From CALCLY01 sp900552775 (GTDB lineage Bacteria > Bacillota > Clostridia > UMGS1883 > UMGS1540): DNA of 64,000 bases. The notes under the pieces are model-generated. The model was given only the letters and a program-made list of their open reading frames with translations. It ran no database searches and was not told the origin of the DNA. The position numbers were made by a program, and so were the translations under genes. Positions 1 to 8,560 of this stretch are shown one piece after another. The stretch is from the NCBI GenBank assembly GCA_937966555.1, contig CALCLY010000022.1, positions 186,001 to 250,000 of the forward strand. Direction: 5' to 3'. Position 1 is the stretch's first letter; every line of letters starts with the position of its first letter.

Positions 1-1317
1 TTTGACGGAACGGAACATGCGGTTATACAAGTTGTTGTAAGCGCACCTTCGTCTGAGGACAAGGCGGCTGCACCGGCAAAAGAAAAAGAATCAAACACCG
101 TAGAAATGTATGACATCAAGGTTGTAAAAACCGCAAACGGTGTTTCGGAAGAAGTTCCGGCAACAAATCAGTCGGTTACAATCGGTCTCGGAAGGAAAAT
201 TGCAGATGGTGCTGAGCCCATTGTAAAGCACATCAAAAACGGGGTTTTGGAGACAATATCTCCCGTAACCGTATCCGATGACAGAATGAGCATAACTTTC
301 ACAGCTCCCTCATTCTCCACATATTACGTTGAGTTTCCGGCAGTTGCTCCTACGGATATTGCCGAAAATATTAACATAAGCCTTGAAAACGAAGTTATAG
401 ACGGCATGGAAGCAACATATGACCTCGTTATAAGCGGAGAGAATGATAAAGCTATAAACCGCTTCATGTCCTCCGAATGGAAATTCGAATCCACAGGAGC
501 TGTGGAGTACGAGATTATACCAACAGCTAACGTAAACGAAACATTTGACGCCGCAAACGATACATATGAGCTCAACATGGACGGCAAAACATATTCGGAC
601 GCTACGGGCAGGAAAATTAAACTTGCAACAGTAAAAATTACAGGCAGCGGTAACTATACGTTTGGCGTCAAGAGTGCAAAACTCCATGCGGCAGAAGCTG
701 CCGACAGTATCGTAACATCGTTTGACTCAGCTTCTGCAGAGATTGTCGGCAAGGCAATTCTCCCGGCTGCCGCACAGGGCACTCTGGAAGCGAAAAAATA
801 TGAACTTTCGGTAAACATTGCTTTTAACAACGCAATTGAGGATAACGCTGCCGCATATCAGAACATGCAGGTTTCAATCTCGGGCGGAGACGTAAACGAA
901 ACAATTAAACTCGGAAGTGATGTTAATGCGCTCTCCGGCAACAGCTACACCGTAACATGTGAGCTCCCCGAAAACATTGCATATACAGTAACGGTTTCCG
1001 GCGCAGGCTACAGAACGGCGCGTTACACCGTTACAATGACAGGTGATAAAGTATTAAACTTCTGGAACAATGCAAAGGATACAGACGCGGTTGTTGAAGA
1101 AGGAAATGCCGCTTCGGCAAGAAAAGTAACATTCCTTGCAGGCGATATTGTAAGGGACAACAGCATAAATATTTATGACCTTTCGGCAGTTGTTTCCTAC
1201 TTCGGAACAAAAGTCAATAAAGACACACAGGCAGAATACGCAAAATACGATTTAAACCGTGACGGCGTTATAGATTCCAAAGATGTGGCTTATGTGCTGG
1301 TTTCCTGGGGAAAATAA
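1..1317 (+). CDS. Dockerin-type secreted/surface protein, C-terminal part (5' end outside window)
   Basis: The reading frame is open from base 1, so this is the last 438 residues of a longer protein. The last 60 residues form a type-I dockerin-like pair of EF-hand loops. The second loop (DLNRDGVIDSKD) has all calcium-ligand positions; the first (DIVRDNSINIYD) has Val where Asn is usual at position 3. The domain before it (YRTARYTVTMTGDKVLNFWNN) is almost identical to one in the gene ending at 8243. A further upstream domain, about residues 150-270, is also shared but more divergent. Dockerins bind cohesins on scaffold proteins in extracellular complexes. The N-terminal function lies outside the window. 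The next gene starts 118 bp downstream on the same strand, with no clear promoter between. The dockerin call is firm at motif level; cohesin binding is inferred. Confidence 0.8.
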   Translation, partial: FDGTEHAVIQVVVSAPSSEDKAAAPAKEKESNTVEMYDIKVVKTANGVSEEVPATNQSVTIGLGRKIADGAEPIVKHIKNGVLETISPVTVSDDRMSITFTAPSFSTYYVEFPAVAPTDIAENINISLENEVIDGMEATYDLVISGENDKAINRFMSSEWKFESTGAVEYEIIPTANVNETFDAANDTYELNMDGKTYSDATGRKIKLATVKITGSGNYTFGVKSAKLHAAEAADSIVTSFDSASAEIVGKAILPAAAQGTLEAKKYELSVNIAFNNAIEDNAAAYQNMQVSISGGDVNETIKLGSDVNALSGNSYTVTCELPENIAYTVTVSGAGYRTARYTVTMTGDKVLNFWNNAKDTDAVVEEGNAASARKVTFLAGDIVRDNSINIYDLSAVVSYFGTKVNKDTQAEYAKYDLNRDGVIDSKDVAYVLVSWGK

Positions 1318-1326
1318 TTAAATTGT

Positions 1327-1395
1327 AAGGGAGGCGGAATACGCATTCCGCCCCTCTTTAAAAGGGCACAAAAAATTTGCGTCCTTTTAAAGAGG
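1327..1395 (+). promoter_or_regulatory. Two overlapping hairpins that share one arm (attenuator-like or processing element)
   Basis: Hairpin A has the core GGCGGAAT-ACGC-ATTCCGCC (1333-1352) and extends outward to pair AAGGGA with CCTCTT. Hairpin B is a perfect 13-bp stem, CCTCTTTAAAAGG (1353-1365) with CCTTTTAAAGAGG (1383-1395). The CCTCTT segment can pair in either structure, so the extended forms exclude each other. Neither hairpin is followed by a clear T-tract, so simple intrinsic termination is not well supported. The element lies between the dockerin gene and the SLH-protein gene and could tune read-through or mRNA stability. Confidence 0.5.
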
Positions 1396-1435
1396 TCAGA
1401 CAAAAAGCATTAAAACAAAGGAGAATGTATATAAA

Positions 1436-4400
1436 ATGTTTAAAAAGAAAGTAACTTCACTTTTGCTAAGTCTTGTAATGATAGGTTCGTGCCTGCCGCT
1501 TGGTTCTGCTCTTGCTGATACCGATAAAAATAAAAGGCTTGCCTATATTCACGCCGGAGGAGCAAATCCAACCGAAACCACAGACACAAGCACAGTTTAT
1601 ATGGGCGAAAATGCAGATGTGTATTTTGCTGTTGATAATCCGAATAAAGGTGATTTTGAAAATGATATTCATAAAGAACCGCAATATGATATGAACGGCT
1701 ACACAATAACGATGTACTTCGACCCGATGTATTTCGACTTTTCCGATGACACGGATCTGTCGTCACCTATTGATTACACTGTACCGGATACAAACACGAA
1801 GACAACTGAGACAGGTTCCGAAACCACCGGAAGCGGCTCAATAGACGTTCCGATCACAGTAGGATATTATCCGACCTCCAAAGGAACTTCGTCTGCAACA
1901 ATAAACGGAAAATCATATAAATCGGCATATCTCACCGTTTTTTTCAGCGGCGATTACGTGCCTCAGAAATCCGATTCTGCTCTTTGGTATAATCTTTGCA
2001 AACTTAAATTAAAGCCTTTAAGAACAGGAAGCACACAGGTGTTTTTTGATACTTCCGGAACAGAAGAAAAAACTCTTGAACTTTTTGCCAAAAACACTTC
2101 TGAGGAACTTTCCGATCAGACATTTTCTTACACAGCCATAAACGGCGGCTGGCACAGCATTACAATTAAAGACAAATCAAGACCCGCTGCCCCCACGGCA
2201 AATCCTCCGGAAGGTAATTACACCGAAAAGCAAAACGTAACGCTTACGGCGGAAGACGGCTGCGATATATATTATTCAACCGATAATGTTAATTTTTACA
2301 AATATACAGCTCCCGTTGAAATAGAAATAACAAGCAAAATATATTGTTATGCACAAAGAATTTCAGACGGCAAGCAGAGCAGTACAGTAACATTTGAATA
2401 CCGTATTCTCCCGAAGGCTCCGTATCTTTTCGTTGATAAAAACGGCACCAAGTCGCTTATTAAAAATATATATAATGAAAACAGCTCCTACAAAGTTTAT
2501 GTTTCTGATAAGGAAATATTCGGTCCTATAGAAGCTGAAAACACTGTTTATTATACTTTTTCAGATATTTCGGAAGAAAATATTACGGAGGGCTCCGATC
2601 CCGAGACATCATGGGTTAAACTGTCAAACGCAACACCGACAATAGACATTACAAAAAAAGTACGAGTACGCCTCATAACGGAAAAAATGGGCGAATACTC
2701 AGAAGTGTCGGAATATTATCTCGGTGTGCGCCCCGCAAAAGTAACTGCCACCCCCTCATCGGGCGAGTTTAGCAATAAAACAGATGTTGAGCTTTCATGC
2801 GCAACAAAAAATGCTGAAATATTTTACACCGTTGACGGAAGCGATCCCGTTACAAACGGATTGCGCTATGACGGAGTTCTTACACTTTCGAAAGACACAA
2901 CTTTGCGTACAGTTGCAAAATACGATGATATTTTCGGCGAAGTTTCATCATTCCATTATGTGTTTACAGCGCGCGATGACTTTGGAGTTGACGCATTTTA
3001 TCCTTCGGGCAGATATGAAGGCAGCGTAAATGTTACACTCACCGCAAACAATCCCGAAAACACTGTAGAATACAGGCTTGACGGTGAAAGCGAGTGGCAC
3101 ACATACACTAAAGCTTTTGTTTTTGATAAAGACACGGTTCTTTACGCACGCGCAGGCAAAAACGGGGTATACGGAGACGAATATAAATTCACATATAAGA
3201 TATATCCTCTTCCTCCTGTCTTTGCTCCCGAAAGTACTCAGTTTACAAATGCAACCGAAGTAACCCTTTACTGTATCGAAAGCACAAAAGATACAAAAGA
3301 CCGTTTCGAGCTTTATTACACACTTGACGGGTCAGATCCTACTCTGAGCACATCAAACAGAATAAAGGCTGAAGGAGAACTCGATTCGGCGGTTGTAAAT
3401 ATTACAAAATACACAGTTATCAAAGCGGCTGTTTTGAAAGACGGAGAAGCATACTCAAGTGTTGTTACTCATTCTTATGATATAGTAACCAAAAAGCCTT
3501 CAAGACCGCTCACAACCCTTACACCCGGTAATTATATAAGAAAAATCGGTGATAAAGTCGGTTTTTCTACACAGTTCATGCCGGTTGTAAGCGGAACGGA
3601 GATTTACTATAACGTAAGCTATGATGGTGCATTTATACAAGATCCCACCCCGGTTGATTCTACAAAATATGACAGGGTTACACCTATAGAAATAAAAGGC
3701 AGAACGCTTATAAAAGCTATTGCGGTTAATGTTTTCGGAGTTAAAAGCGATGTCGGATTTTTTGAATACACCGTAACTCCCGAGGCTCCGAAAGCTGCTC
3801 CGTCGGCTACAATAGGAGAAAACAGGTTGCCCGTGGTTCCTGTTTCCGCTGTTTTGGGAAGCACCGTAAAATATGAAATAAACGGATTTGCAAATGAATT
3901 TGTTGCGTCTTCGGAGAATTTCTATATTGACACAGCAACCGGAAACGCATATGAAGATGCAGCTTGCACAAAGCTTTTGGGCAAAGAAAACAAAACAACT
4001 CTCTCCTCCCCCGCAGTTCTTAATATCAGAGCAGAGCTTGACGGGGTTGAAAGTGAGTCAAACAGATATGTTTACACTTTGTCAACCGCTTCCAGCGTTG
4101 CTCCGCCGTATGCCGATAAAGAAACAGGCGAATACGAGGAAATAAAAGCCGATGACGATAACAATCTGCTGCATATACGTCTCTATTCGTTAAACAGCGG
4201 CGACACTATTCAATACAAACTGAATAACGCATCTTCATGGAATAACTATACTGACGGGGAAGTTTTGAAAATAAAAGAAGATACCGTGCTTCAGATACGC
4301 AGCATTAAAAACGGTATTATTAGTGTGGCACAAAGCTATGTATACAATTTTGTTCCGCTGGCTCCTATTATAACTTTGGCTTCGGGACGTTATCCTGCTG

Positions 4401-5995
4401 CCGATAATTGCACAACCGAAATCACCTATGACAGCCGCGCGCCGCAGGATAAGATTGACGATGACACATATTCCCTCTGGTACCGTGAAAACGGCGATAA
4501 ACAGGACTTCCGTTATAATGACTCCGCACGTAAAATAGACCATACAATGTCTTTTAAAGCGTATGTTAAAAACGAGAAAACCAACAGAATCAGCAAAAAC
4601 ACAATACACTATTACATTATTGAAAAGGCAAGCTCCGCATCGGGAAATGTGTATATTGCATCCCCCTATGATGTGTCAAGGATAAGCGCTGATGTTTTGA
4701 GCTCCGGCGAATATGCCAAGGGCATAAAGCTTCTTTCTCAAAACAAAAATGCCTCTATCCACTATTATTACACATATACGCAGACAAATTTTGACGGCAG
4801 CATTACAACGCAGAATCTTGTTTATGACAATACTCCGATAACCGTAAATCCGTCAATGACAAGCATTAAAATAACAGCATGGCTTATTGATGCAGACGGC
4901 AGCAGGATTGAAAACAGTGATTTTGAACATAAAATTGACTTTATTCATCTTGAAGTGCCGAAAACATCGCTCGGTTCGGATAAAGTTGAGTTTAAACGCG
5001 GAACAAAATACACTATCTTAAACGACTATCCTGATGATGAAACAATTTTGATTTACTATACGCTTGACGGTTCTTCTCCCGAAATTTCTGAAACAGCTAA
5101 AATATATTCCGGCGAAGAACTTACACTAAACAGTGCCGTAACGGTTAAAGCTGTTTACCTAAGTGCATGCGGTACATGTATCAGATGCAAAGATAATGAC
5201 TTTGCAAACTGCATTGATAAGGTTTTCGGAAAAGTAGGAACATACAATTACACTGTAACCAAATCCGGCGGTACAGGCAGCACGGGTTCCGGAAGTTTGA
5301 TTAACCGCGGAGATAATACCGGAAAATACACAAAGGATATTTTCGGCAACGAACACTCGACTCATATTGGCTACATCAACGGTTACCCTGACGGAAGCGT
5401 TAAGCCCGACGGTGAAATAACACGTGAAGAGATTGCATCAGTTCTCTACCGCATAACAAATCATGAATACGAGAAACCGTTCATTGCAACAGGCGAAGTA
5501 TTCCACGATGTTTCGCTTGACCGCTGGTCAGCTCACGATATAGAGTATATGACAGACAAAGACGTTATTTTGGGTTACCCCGACAATGAGTTTAAGCCTG
5601 CAAATAATTTAACAAGAGCTGAGTTCGCAGCTTTAATATGCCGTTTCGCAAAGCTCACACCATCAGAAACGGAAAATCCGTTCTCTGATTTGGAGAACAC
5701 GCACTGGGCATATGACAATATAATTACACTCACAGCCTCCGGACTTATGCAGGGCTATGAAGACGGAACATACAGACCCGAAAATCAAATAACACGTGCC
5801 GAAGTTATGACGGTTATAAATAAAATACTCGGCAGAAAACCGTCCGAGACGTACGTTAAAACCCTGAATTTCAATCCGTATACAGATCTGCAAAAAGACA
5901 AATGGTATTACACAGCTGTTCTTGAAGCTACAATAACTCATAATTATTCCCTTGATGACAGCGGATTTGAAATTAAATGGGAAGACTGTAAATAA
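1436..5995 (+). CDS. Large SLH-anchored surface protein with chitobiase-type repeats and possible cohesin-like N-terminus
   Basis: 1519 residues. A signal peptide (MFKKKVTSLLLSLVMIGSC..., about 27 residues) predicts export. Residues about 50-235 contain a segment (GYTITMYFDPMYFDF) that recalls the beta-sandwich of cohesins; this is a resemblance only. From about residue 245 to 1265 there are many Ig-like repeats with the signature YYTLDGSDP or close variants, as in chitobiase/Fn3-associated (CHB_HEX_C) domains. Residues about 1290-1490 carry three SLH motifs (GYPDGSVKPDGEITREEIA; GYPDNEFKPANNLTRAEFA; GYEDGTYRPENQITRAEVM) that bind pyruvylated cell-wall polymer, so the protein is held on the cell surface at its C-terminus. 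A strong site (aaaggag) precedes the ATG. Next to a dockerin gene, it could be a wall-anchored scaffold. Confidence 0.85.
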   Translation: MFKKKVTSLLLSLVMIGSCLPLGSALADTDKNKRLAYIHAGGANPTETTDTSTVYMGENADVYFAVDNPNKGDFENDIHKEPQYDMNGYTITMYFDPMYFDFSDDTDLSSPIDYTVPDTNTKTTETGSETTGSGSIDVPITVGYYPTSKGTSSATINGKSYKSAYLTVFFSGDYVPQKSDSALWYNLCKLKLKPLRTGSTQVFFDTSGTEEKTLELFAKNTSEELSDQTFSYTAINGGWHSITIKDKSRPAAPTANPPEGNYTEKQNVTLTAEDGCDIYYSTDNVNFYKYTAPVEIEITSKIYCYAQRISDGKQSSTVTFEYRILPKAPYLFVDKNGTKSLIKNIYNENSSYKVYVSDKEIFGPIEAENTVYYTFSDISEENITEGSDPETSWVKLSNATPTIDITKKVRVRLITEKMGEYSEVSEYYLGVRPAKVTATPSSGEFSNKTDVELSCATKNAEIFYTVDGSDPVTNGLRYDGVLTLSKDTTLRTVAKYDDIFGEVSSFHYVFTARDDFGVDAFYPSGRYEGSVNVTLTANNPENTVEYRLDGESEWHTYTKAFVFDKDTVLYARAGKNGVYGDEYKFTYKIYPLPPVFAPESTQFTNATEVTLYCIESTKDTKDRFELYYTLDGSDPTLSTSNRIKAEGELDSAVVNITKYTVIKAAVLKDGEAYSSVVTHSYDIVTKKPSRPLTTLTPGNYIRKIGDKVGFSTQFMPVVSGTEIYYNVSYDGAFIQDPTPVDSTKYDRVTPIEIKGRTLIKAIAVNVFGVKSDVGFFEYTVTPEAPKAAPSATIGENRLPVVPVSAVLGSTVKYEINGFANEFVASSENFYIDTATGNAYEDAACTKLLGKENKTTLSSPAVLNIRAELDGVESESNRYVYTLSTASSVAPPYADKETGEYEEIKADDDNNLLHIRLYSLNSGDTIQYKLNNASSWNNYTDGEVLKIKEDTVLQIRSIKNGIISVAQSYVYNFVPLAPIITLASGRYPAADNCTTEITYDSRAPQDKIDDDTYSLWYRENGDKQDFRYNDSARKIDHTMSFKAYVKNEKTNRISKNTIHYYIIEKASSASGNVYIASPYDVSRISADVLSSGEYAKGIKLLSQNKNASIHYYYTYTQTNFDGSITTQNLVYDNTPITVNPSMTSIKITAWLIDADGSRIENSDFEHKIDFIHLEVPKTSLGSDKVEFKRGTKYTILNDYPDDETILIYYTLDGSSPEISETAKIYSGEELTLNSAVTVKAVYLSACGTCIRCKDNDFANCIDKVFGKVGTYNYTVTKSGGTGSTGSGSLINRGDNTGKYTKDIFGNEHSTHIGYINGYPDGSVKPDGEITREEIASVLYRITNHEYEKPFIATGEVFHDVSLDRWSAHDIEYMTDKDVILGYPDNEFKPANNLTRAEFAALICRFAKLTPSETENPFSDLENTHWAYDNIITLTASGLMQGYEDGTYRPENQITRAEVMTVINKILGRKPSETYVKTLNFNPYTDLQKDKWYYTAVLEATITHNYSLDDSGFEIKWEDCK

Positions 5996-6005
5996 TCATA
6001 ATCGC

Positions 6006-6040
6006 AAAAACGGTGCAGCAAAATTGCTGCACCGTTTTTT
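6006..6040 (+). terminator. Rho-independent terminator after the SLH protein gene
   Basis: A 15-bp perfect stem, AAAACGGTGCAGCAA with TTGCTGCACCGTTTT, has a 2-base spacer and runs straight into a T-tract. It lies 11 bases after the stop codon. Confidence 0.93.
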
Positions 6041-6070
6041 GTGTTATAAATACATTATTGCCGATTCATA

Positions 6071-6100
6071 TTCACACTTATTTACCCTCTGTCATATAAT
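6071..6100 (+). promoter_or_regulatory. Sigma-A promoter for feoB
   Basis: TTCACA (6071-6076), an 18-bp spacer and TATAAT (6095-6100) lie just upstream of the feoB ribosome-binding site. I found no obvious Fur box, so iron regulation is not shown by sequence. Confidence 0.6.
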
Positions 6101-6128
6101 AAGAAAAAAGCCGAAAGGGTGATATGAA

Positions 6129-8153
6129 TTGGTTAAACATGATGCGGTCATTGCATTTGCGGGCAACCCGAACGTCGGAAAAAGCACAATATTCAATACA
6201 CTTACCGGAATGCACCGCCACACCGGAAACTGGTCGGGAAAAACTGTTTCAAACGCTTTTGGCGTATGCAGACAAAAAAACACCGAATACATGCTTGCCG
6301 ATCTTCCGGGCTGCTACTCGCTGTACTCACGTTCTGCCGAAGAAGAAATCGCACGGGATTTTATTTTGTTCGGCAATCCGGACGCTGTATGCATAGTATG
6401 TGACGCAACATGTCTTGAAAAAAATTTAAACCTTGTTTTTCAGGTACTTGAAATATCAAAAAAAGCTTTTGTCTGTGTAAATATGACAGACGAAGCCAAA
6501 AAACGCGGAATAACCATAGATTATAAAAAACTCTCTGAAATTCTTTCCGTACCGGTTATCCCCACCTCGGCGCGAAACGGAAAAAACCTATCGGCAATTT
6601 TAAAAACAGCTTCTGATTTAAAAGAAAATTCTTTCAAAAAAATTAATTATCCTGCTGAACTTCTGGAAGCTATAGATATAATTTCAAAGCCGCTTCGGCG
6701 TTTTGAAGAAAAAATATCTCTGCCATGGCTCTCTCTTGCCCTGCTCGGGGAGGAAAACGACGTTTTGTCCGCCGCATCGGAGTATTTGGGATATGACCTT
6801 TTTTCTGACAGCGATATTATTTCCGCAGTTTTTGAAGCACGAAAAAATCTTGGCCCGGAATATAAAATTCAGGAAGAAACCGTCGGCGCCTTTCTGAAAG
6901 GAGCCGAAGATGCAGCACATAAAGTTATATTCAATCAACCTGATATACCAAACATATCTGCCGACAAAATTCTCACTTCGCCTGTTTTTGCGTATCCCTT
7001 AATGTTTTTAACGCTGGCTGTTGTTTTTTGGATTACACTTGTCGGAGCAAACATTATTTCGGATTTTCTCGGAAAATACCTTTCGGCATTTGAAAATATA
7101 TTGCTTTCTCTCTGTGAAACTCTCGGAATAACATGTTTTATTACAGATATGCTTATTCGCGGCGCATACGGCGTTCTGTCGCGTGTTATTGCCGTAATGC
7201 TTCCGCCGATGGCTATATTTTTCCCTCTTTTTTCCCTTTTGGAAGATCTCGGTTGGCTGCCGCGCGTAGCATTTAACCTTGACGGAATATTTAAAAGGTG
7301 CAGTGCATGCGGCAAACAGGCTCTTACAATGTGCATGGGCTTCGGATGCAATGCGGTTGGCGTGAGCGGCACCAGAATAATTGATTCACGCCGCGAACGC
7401 CTGATAGCGATAATAACAAACTCGTTTGTACCATGTAACGGACGTTTCCCGGCACTAATTGCAATATCGTCTATGTTTTTTTCTCCGAAAGGAGAAAGCA
7501 GTGTATTTACCGCGCTTTTTCTTGCTCTGACTGTCTGCGTTTCAATAGGGCTGACACTTTTAGCCTCATTCATCCTTTCAAAAACTCTGCTGAAGGGAGA
7601 ACCCTCTGCATTTGTTCTTGAACTTCCGCCTCTGCGCAAACCGCAGATCATAAAAACTCTGGTGCAAAGCTTCAGAGACAAAACCCTGTTTGTGCTCGGC
7701 AGGGCGGCATGCGTTGCGGCACCGTGCGGCATTATAATATTTCTTCTGTCGAATATATACTTAGGCGGCGCTTCGCTCATAACGCACGCCGCAAATTTTC
7801 TGAACCCATTTGCCTCGCTGCTTGGACTTGACGGAGTTATACTCCTATCTTTCATACTCGCACTGCCTGCAAACGAAATTGTTATACCTATAATGATTAT
7901 GGGATATACCGCTTCAAACCTTCTCATGGAGTTTGAAAATCTTGAAGCACTTCATTCACTCCTTTTGCAGAATGCATGGACAATAAAAACTGCGCTGTGC
8001 TTTATTGCCTTTACAATTATGCATTGGCCATGCTCCACTACTTTGCAGACAATAAAAAAAGAGACGGGAAGCAGCAAATGGACGCTTATTTCATTTGCCG
8101 TTCCAGCCCTAATGGGATTAATTATTTGCTTTATTATAAATATTTTGTGTTAA
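6129..8153 (+). CDS. feoB: Ferrous iron transporter FeoB
   Basis: 674 residues, within the usual FeoB range. The N-terminal G domain has G1 GNPNVGKST (residues 12-20), a switch I region with HTGNWSGKTV, G3 DLPGCYSL and G4 NMTDE. A helical GDI-like segment follows, then a C-terminal polytopic membrane domain with two Gate regions. The cysteine-rich stretch GKQALTMCMGFGCNAVGV is typical of Gate-1. The protein imports Fe2+ across the cytoplasmic membrane, coupled to GTP hydrolysis. The start is TTG at 6129, preceded by AAAGGGTG; an ATG at 6124 is in another frame. No feoA is adjacent, which is unusual but not rare in Clostridia. It is a single-gene unit with its own promoter and terminator. Confidence 0.95.
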   Translation: MVKHDAVIAFAGNPNVGKSTIFNTLTGMHRHTGNWSGKTVSNAFGVCRQKNTEYMLADLPGCYSLYSRSAEEEIARDFILFGNPDAVCIVCDATCLEKNLNLVFQVLEISKKAFVCVNMTDEAKKRGITIDYKKLSEILSVPVIPTSARNGKNLSAILKTASDLKENSFKKINYPAELLEAIDIISKPLRRFEEKISLPWLSLALLGEENDVLSAASEYLGYDLFSDSDIISAVFEARKNLGPEYKIQEETVGAFLKGAEDAAHKVIFNQPDIPNISADKILTSPVFAYPLMFLTLAVVFWITLVGANIISDFLGKYLSAFENILLSLCETLGITCFITDMLIRGAYGVLSRVIAVMLPPMAIFFPLFSLLEDLGWLPRVAFNLDGIFKRCSACGKQALTMCMGFGCNAVGVSGTRIIDSRRERLIAIITNSFVPCNGRFPALIAISSMFFSPKGESSVFTALFLALTVCVSIGLTLLASFILSKTLLKGEPSAFVLELPPLRKPQIIKTLVQSFRDKTLFVLGRAACVAAPCGIIIFLLSNIYLGGASLITHAANFLNPFASLLGLDGVILLSFILALPANEIVIPIMIMGYTASNLLMEFENLEALHSLLLQNAWTIKTALCFIAFTIMHWPCSTTLQTIKKETGSSKWTLISFAVPALMGLIICFIINILC

Positions 8154-8193
8154 ACAGCGTAAACCGCTTGGAGCATATTAAATGATGGCATAC

Positions 8194-8219
8194 AAAAAGC
8201 GCGGCAAACCGCGCTTTTT
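8194..8219. terminator. Bidirectional terminator between feoB and the convergent dockerin gene
   Basis: An 11-bp perfect stem (AAAAAGCGCGG / CCGCGCTTTTT) with a CAAA loop has A/T runs on both sides, so it can serve feoB on the plus strand and the gene ending at 8243 on the minus strand. Confidence 0.9.
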
Positions 8220-8235
8220 GCTTTTATAAGACCTT

Positions 8236-8560
8236 AATTTAATTATTTACCCCAGGATACCAGTACGTATGCCACGTCTTTGGAGTCTATAACGCCGTCA
8301 CGGTTTAAGTCGTATTTAGCGTATTCCGCCTGTGTGTCTTTATCGACTTTTGTTCCGAAGTAGGAAACAACTGCCGAAAGGTCATAAACATTTATGTTGT
8401 TGTCCTTTACGATATCGCCGGCAAGGAATGTAACTTTTCTTGCGGAATTGGCATTTCCTTCTTCAACAACGGTATCTGCATCTTTTGCATTGTTCCAGAA
8501 GTTCAATACTTTATCACCTGTCATTGTAACGGTGTAACGCGCCGTTCTGTAGCCTGCGCC
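8236..8560 (-). repeat. Inverted copy of the dockerin-module DNA found at 1000-1325
   Basis: The reverse complement of this stretch matches 1000-1325 base for base over long runs, with mostly single-base differences. The match extends past the stop codon into taattaaatt. The shared DNA encodes the YRTARYTVTMTGDK domain and the dockerin. The two copies are in opposite orientation about 7 kb apart. Confidence 0.85.

Noticed and set aside
310..687. Minus-strand open frame of 125 codons under the first dockerin gene
   Set aside because: Antisense shadow of a clear coding frame; low-complexity Cys/Val composition and no ribosome-binding site.
6124..6396. Plus-strand frame from the ATG at 6124
   Set aside because: It overlaps the FeoB G domain in another frame; the TTG at 6129 gives the conserved FeoB N-terminus.
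6935..7927. 330-codon minus-strand open frame inside feoB
   Set aside because: It is the reverse frame of the FeoB membrane domain; basic, Arg/Ser/Ile-rich composition is typical of a shadow and no family pattern is seen.
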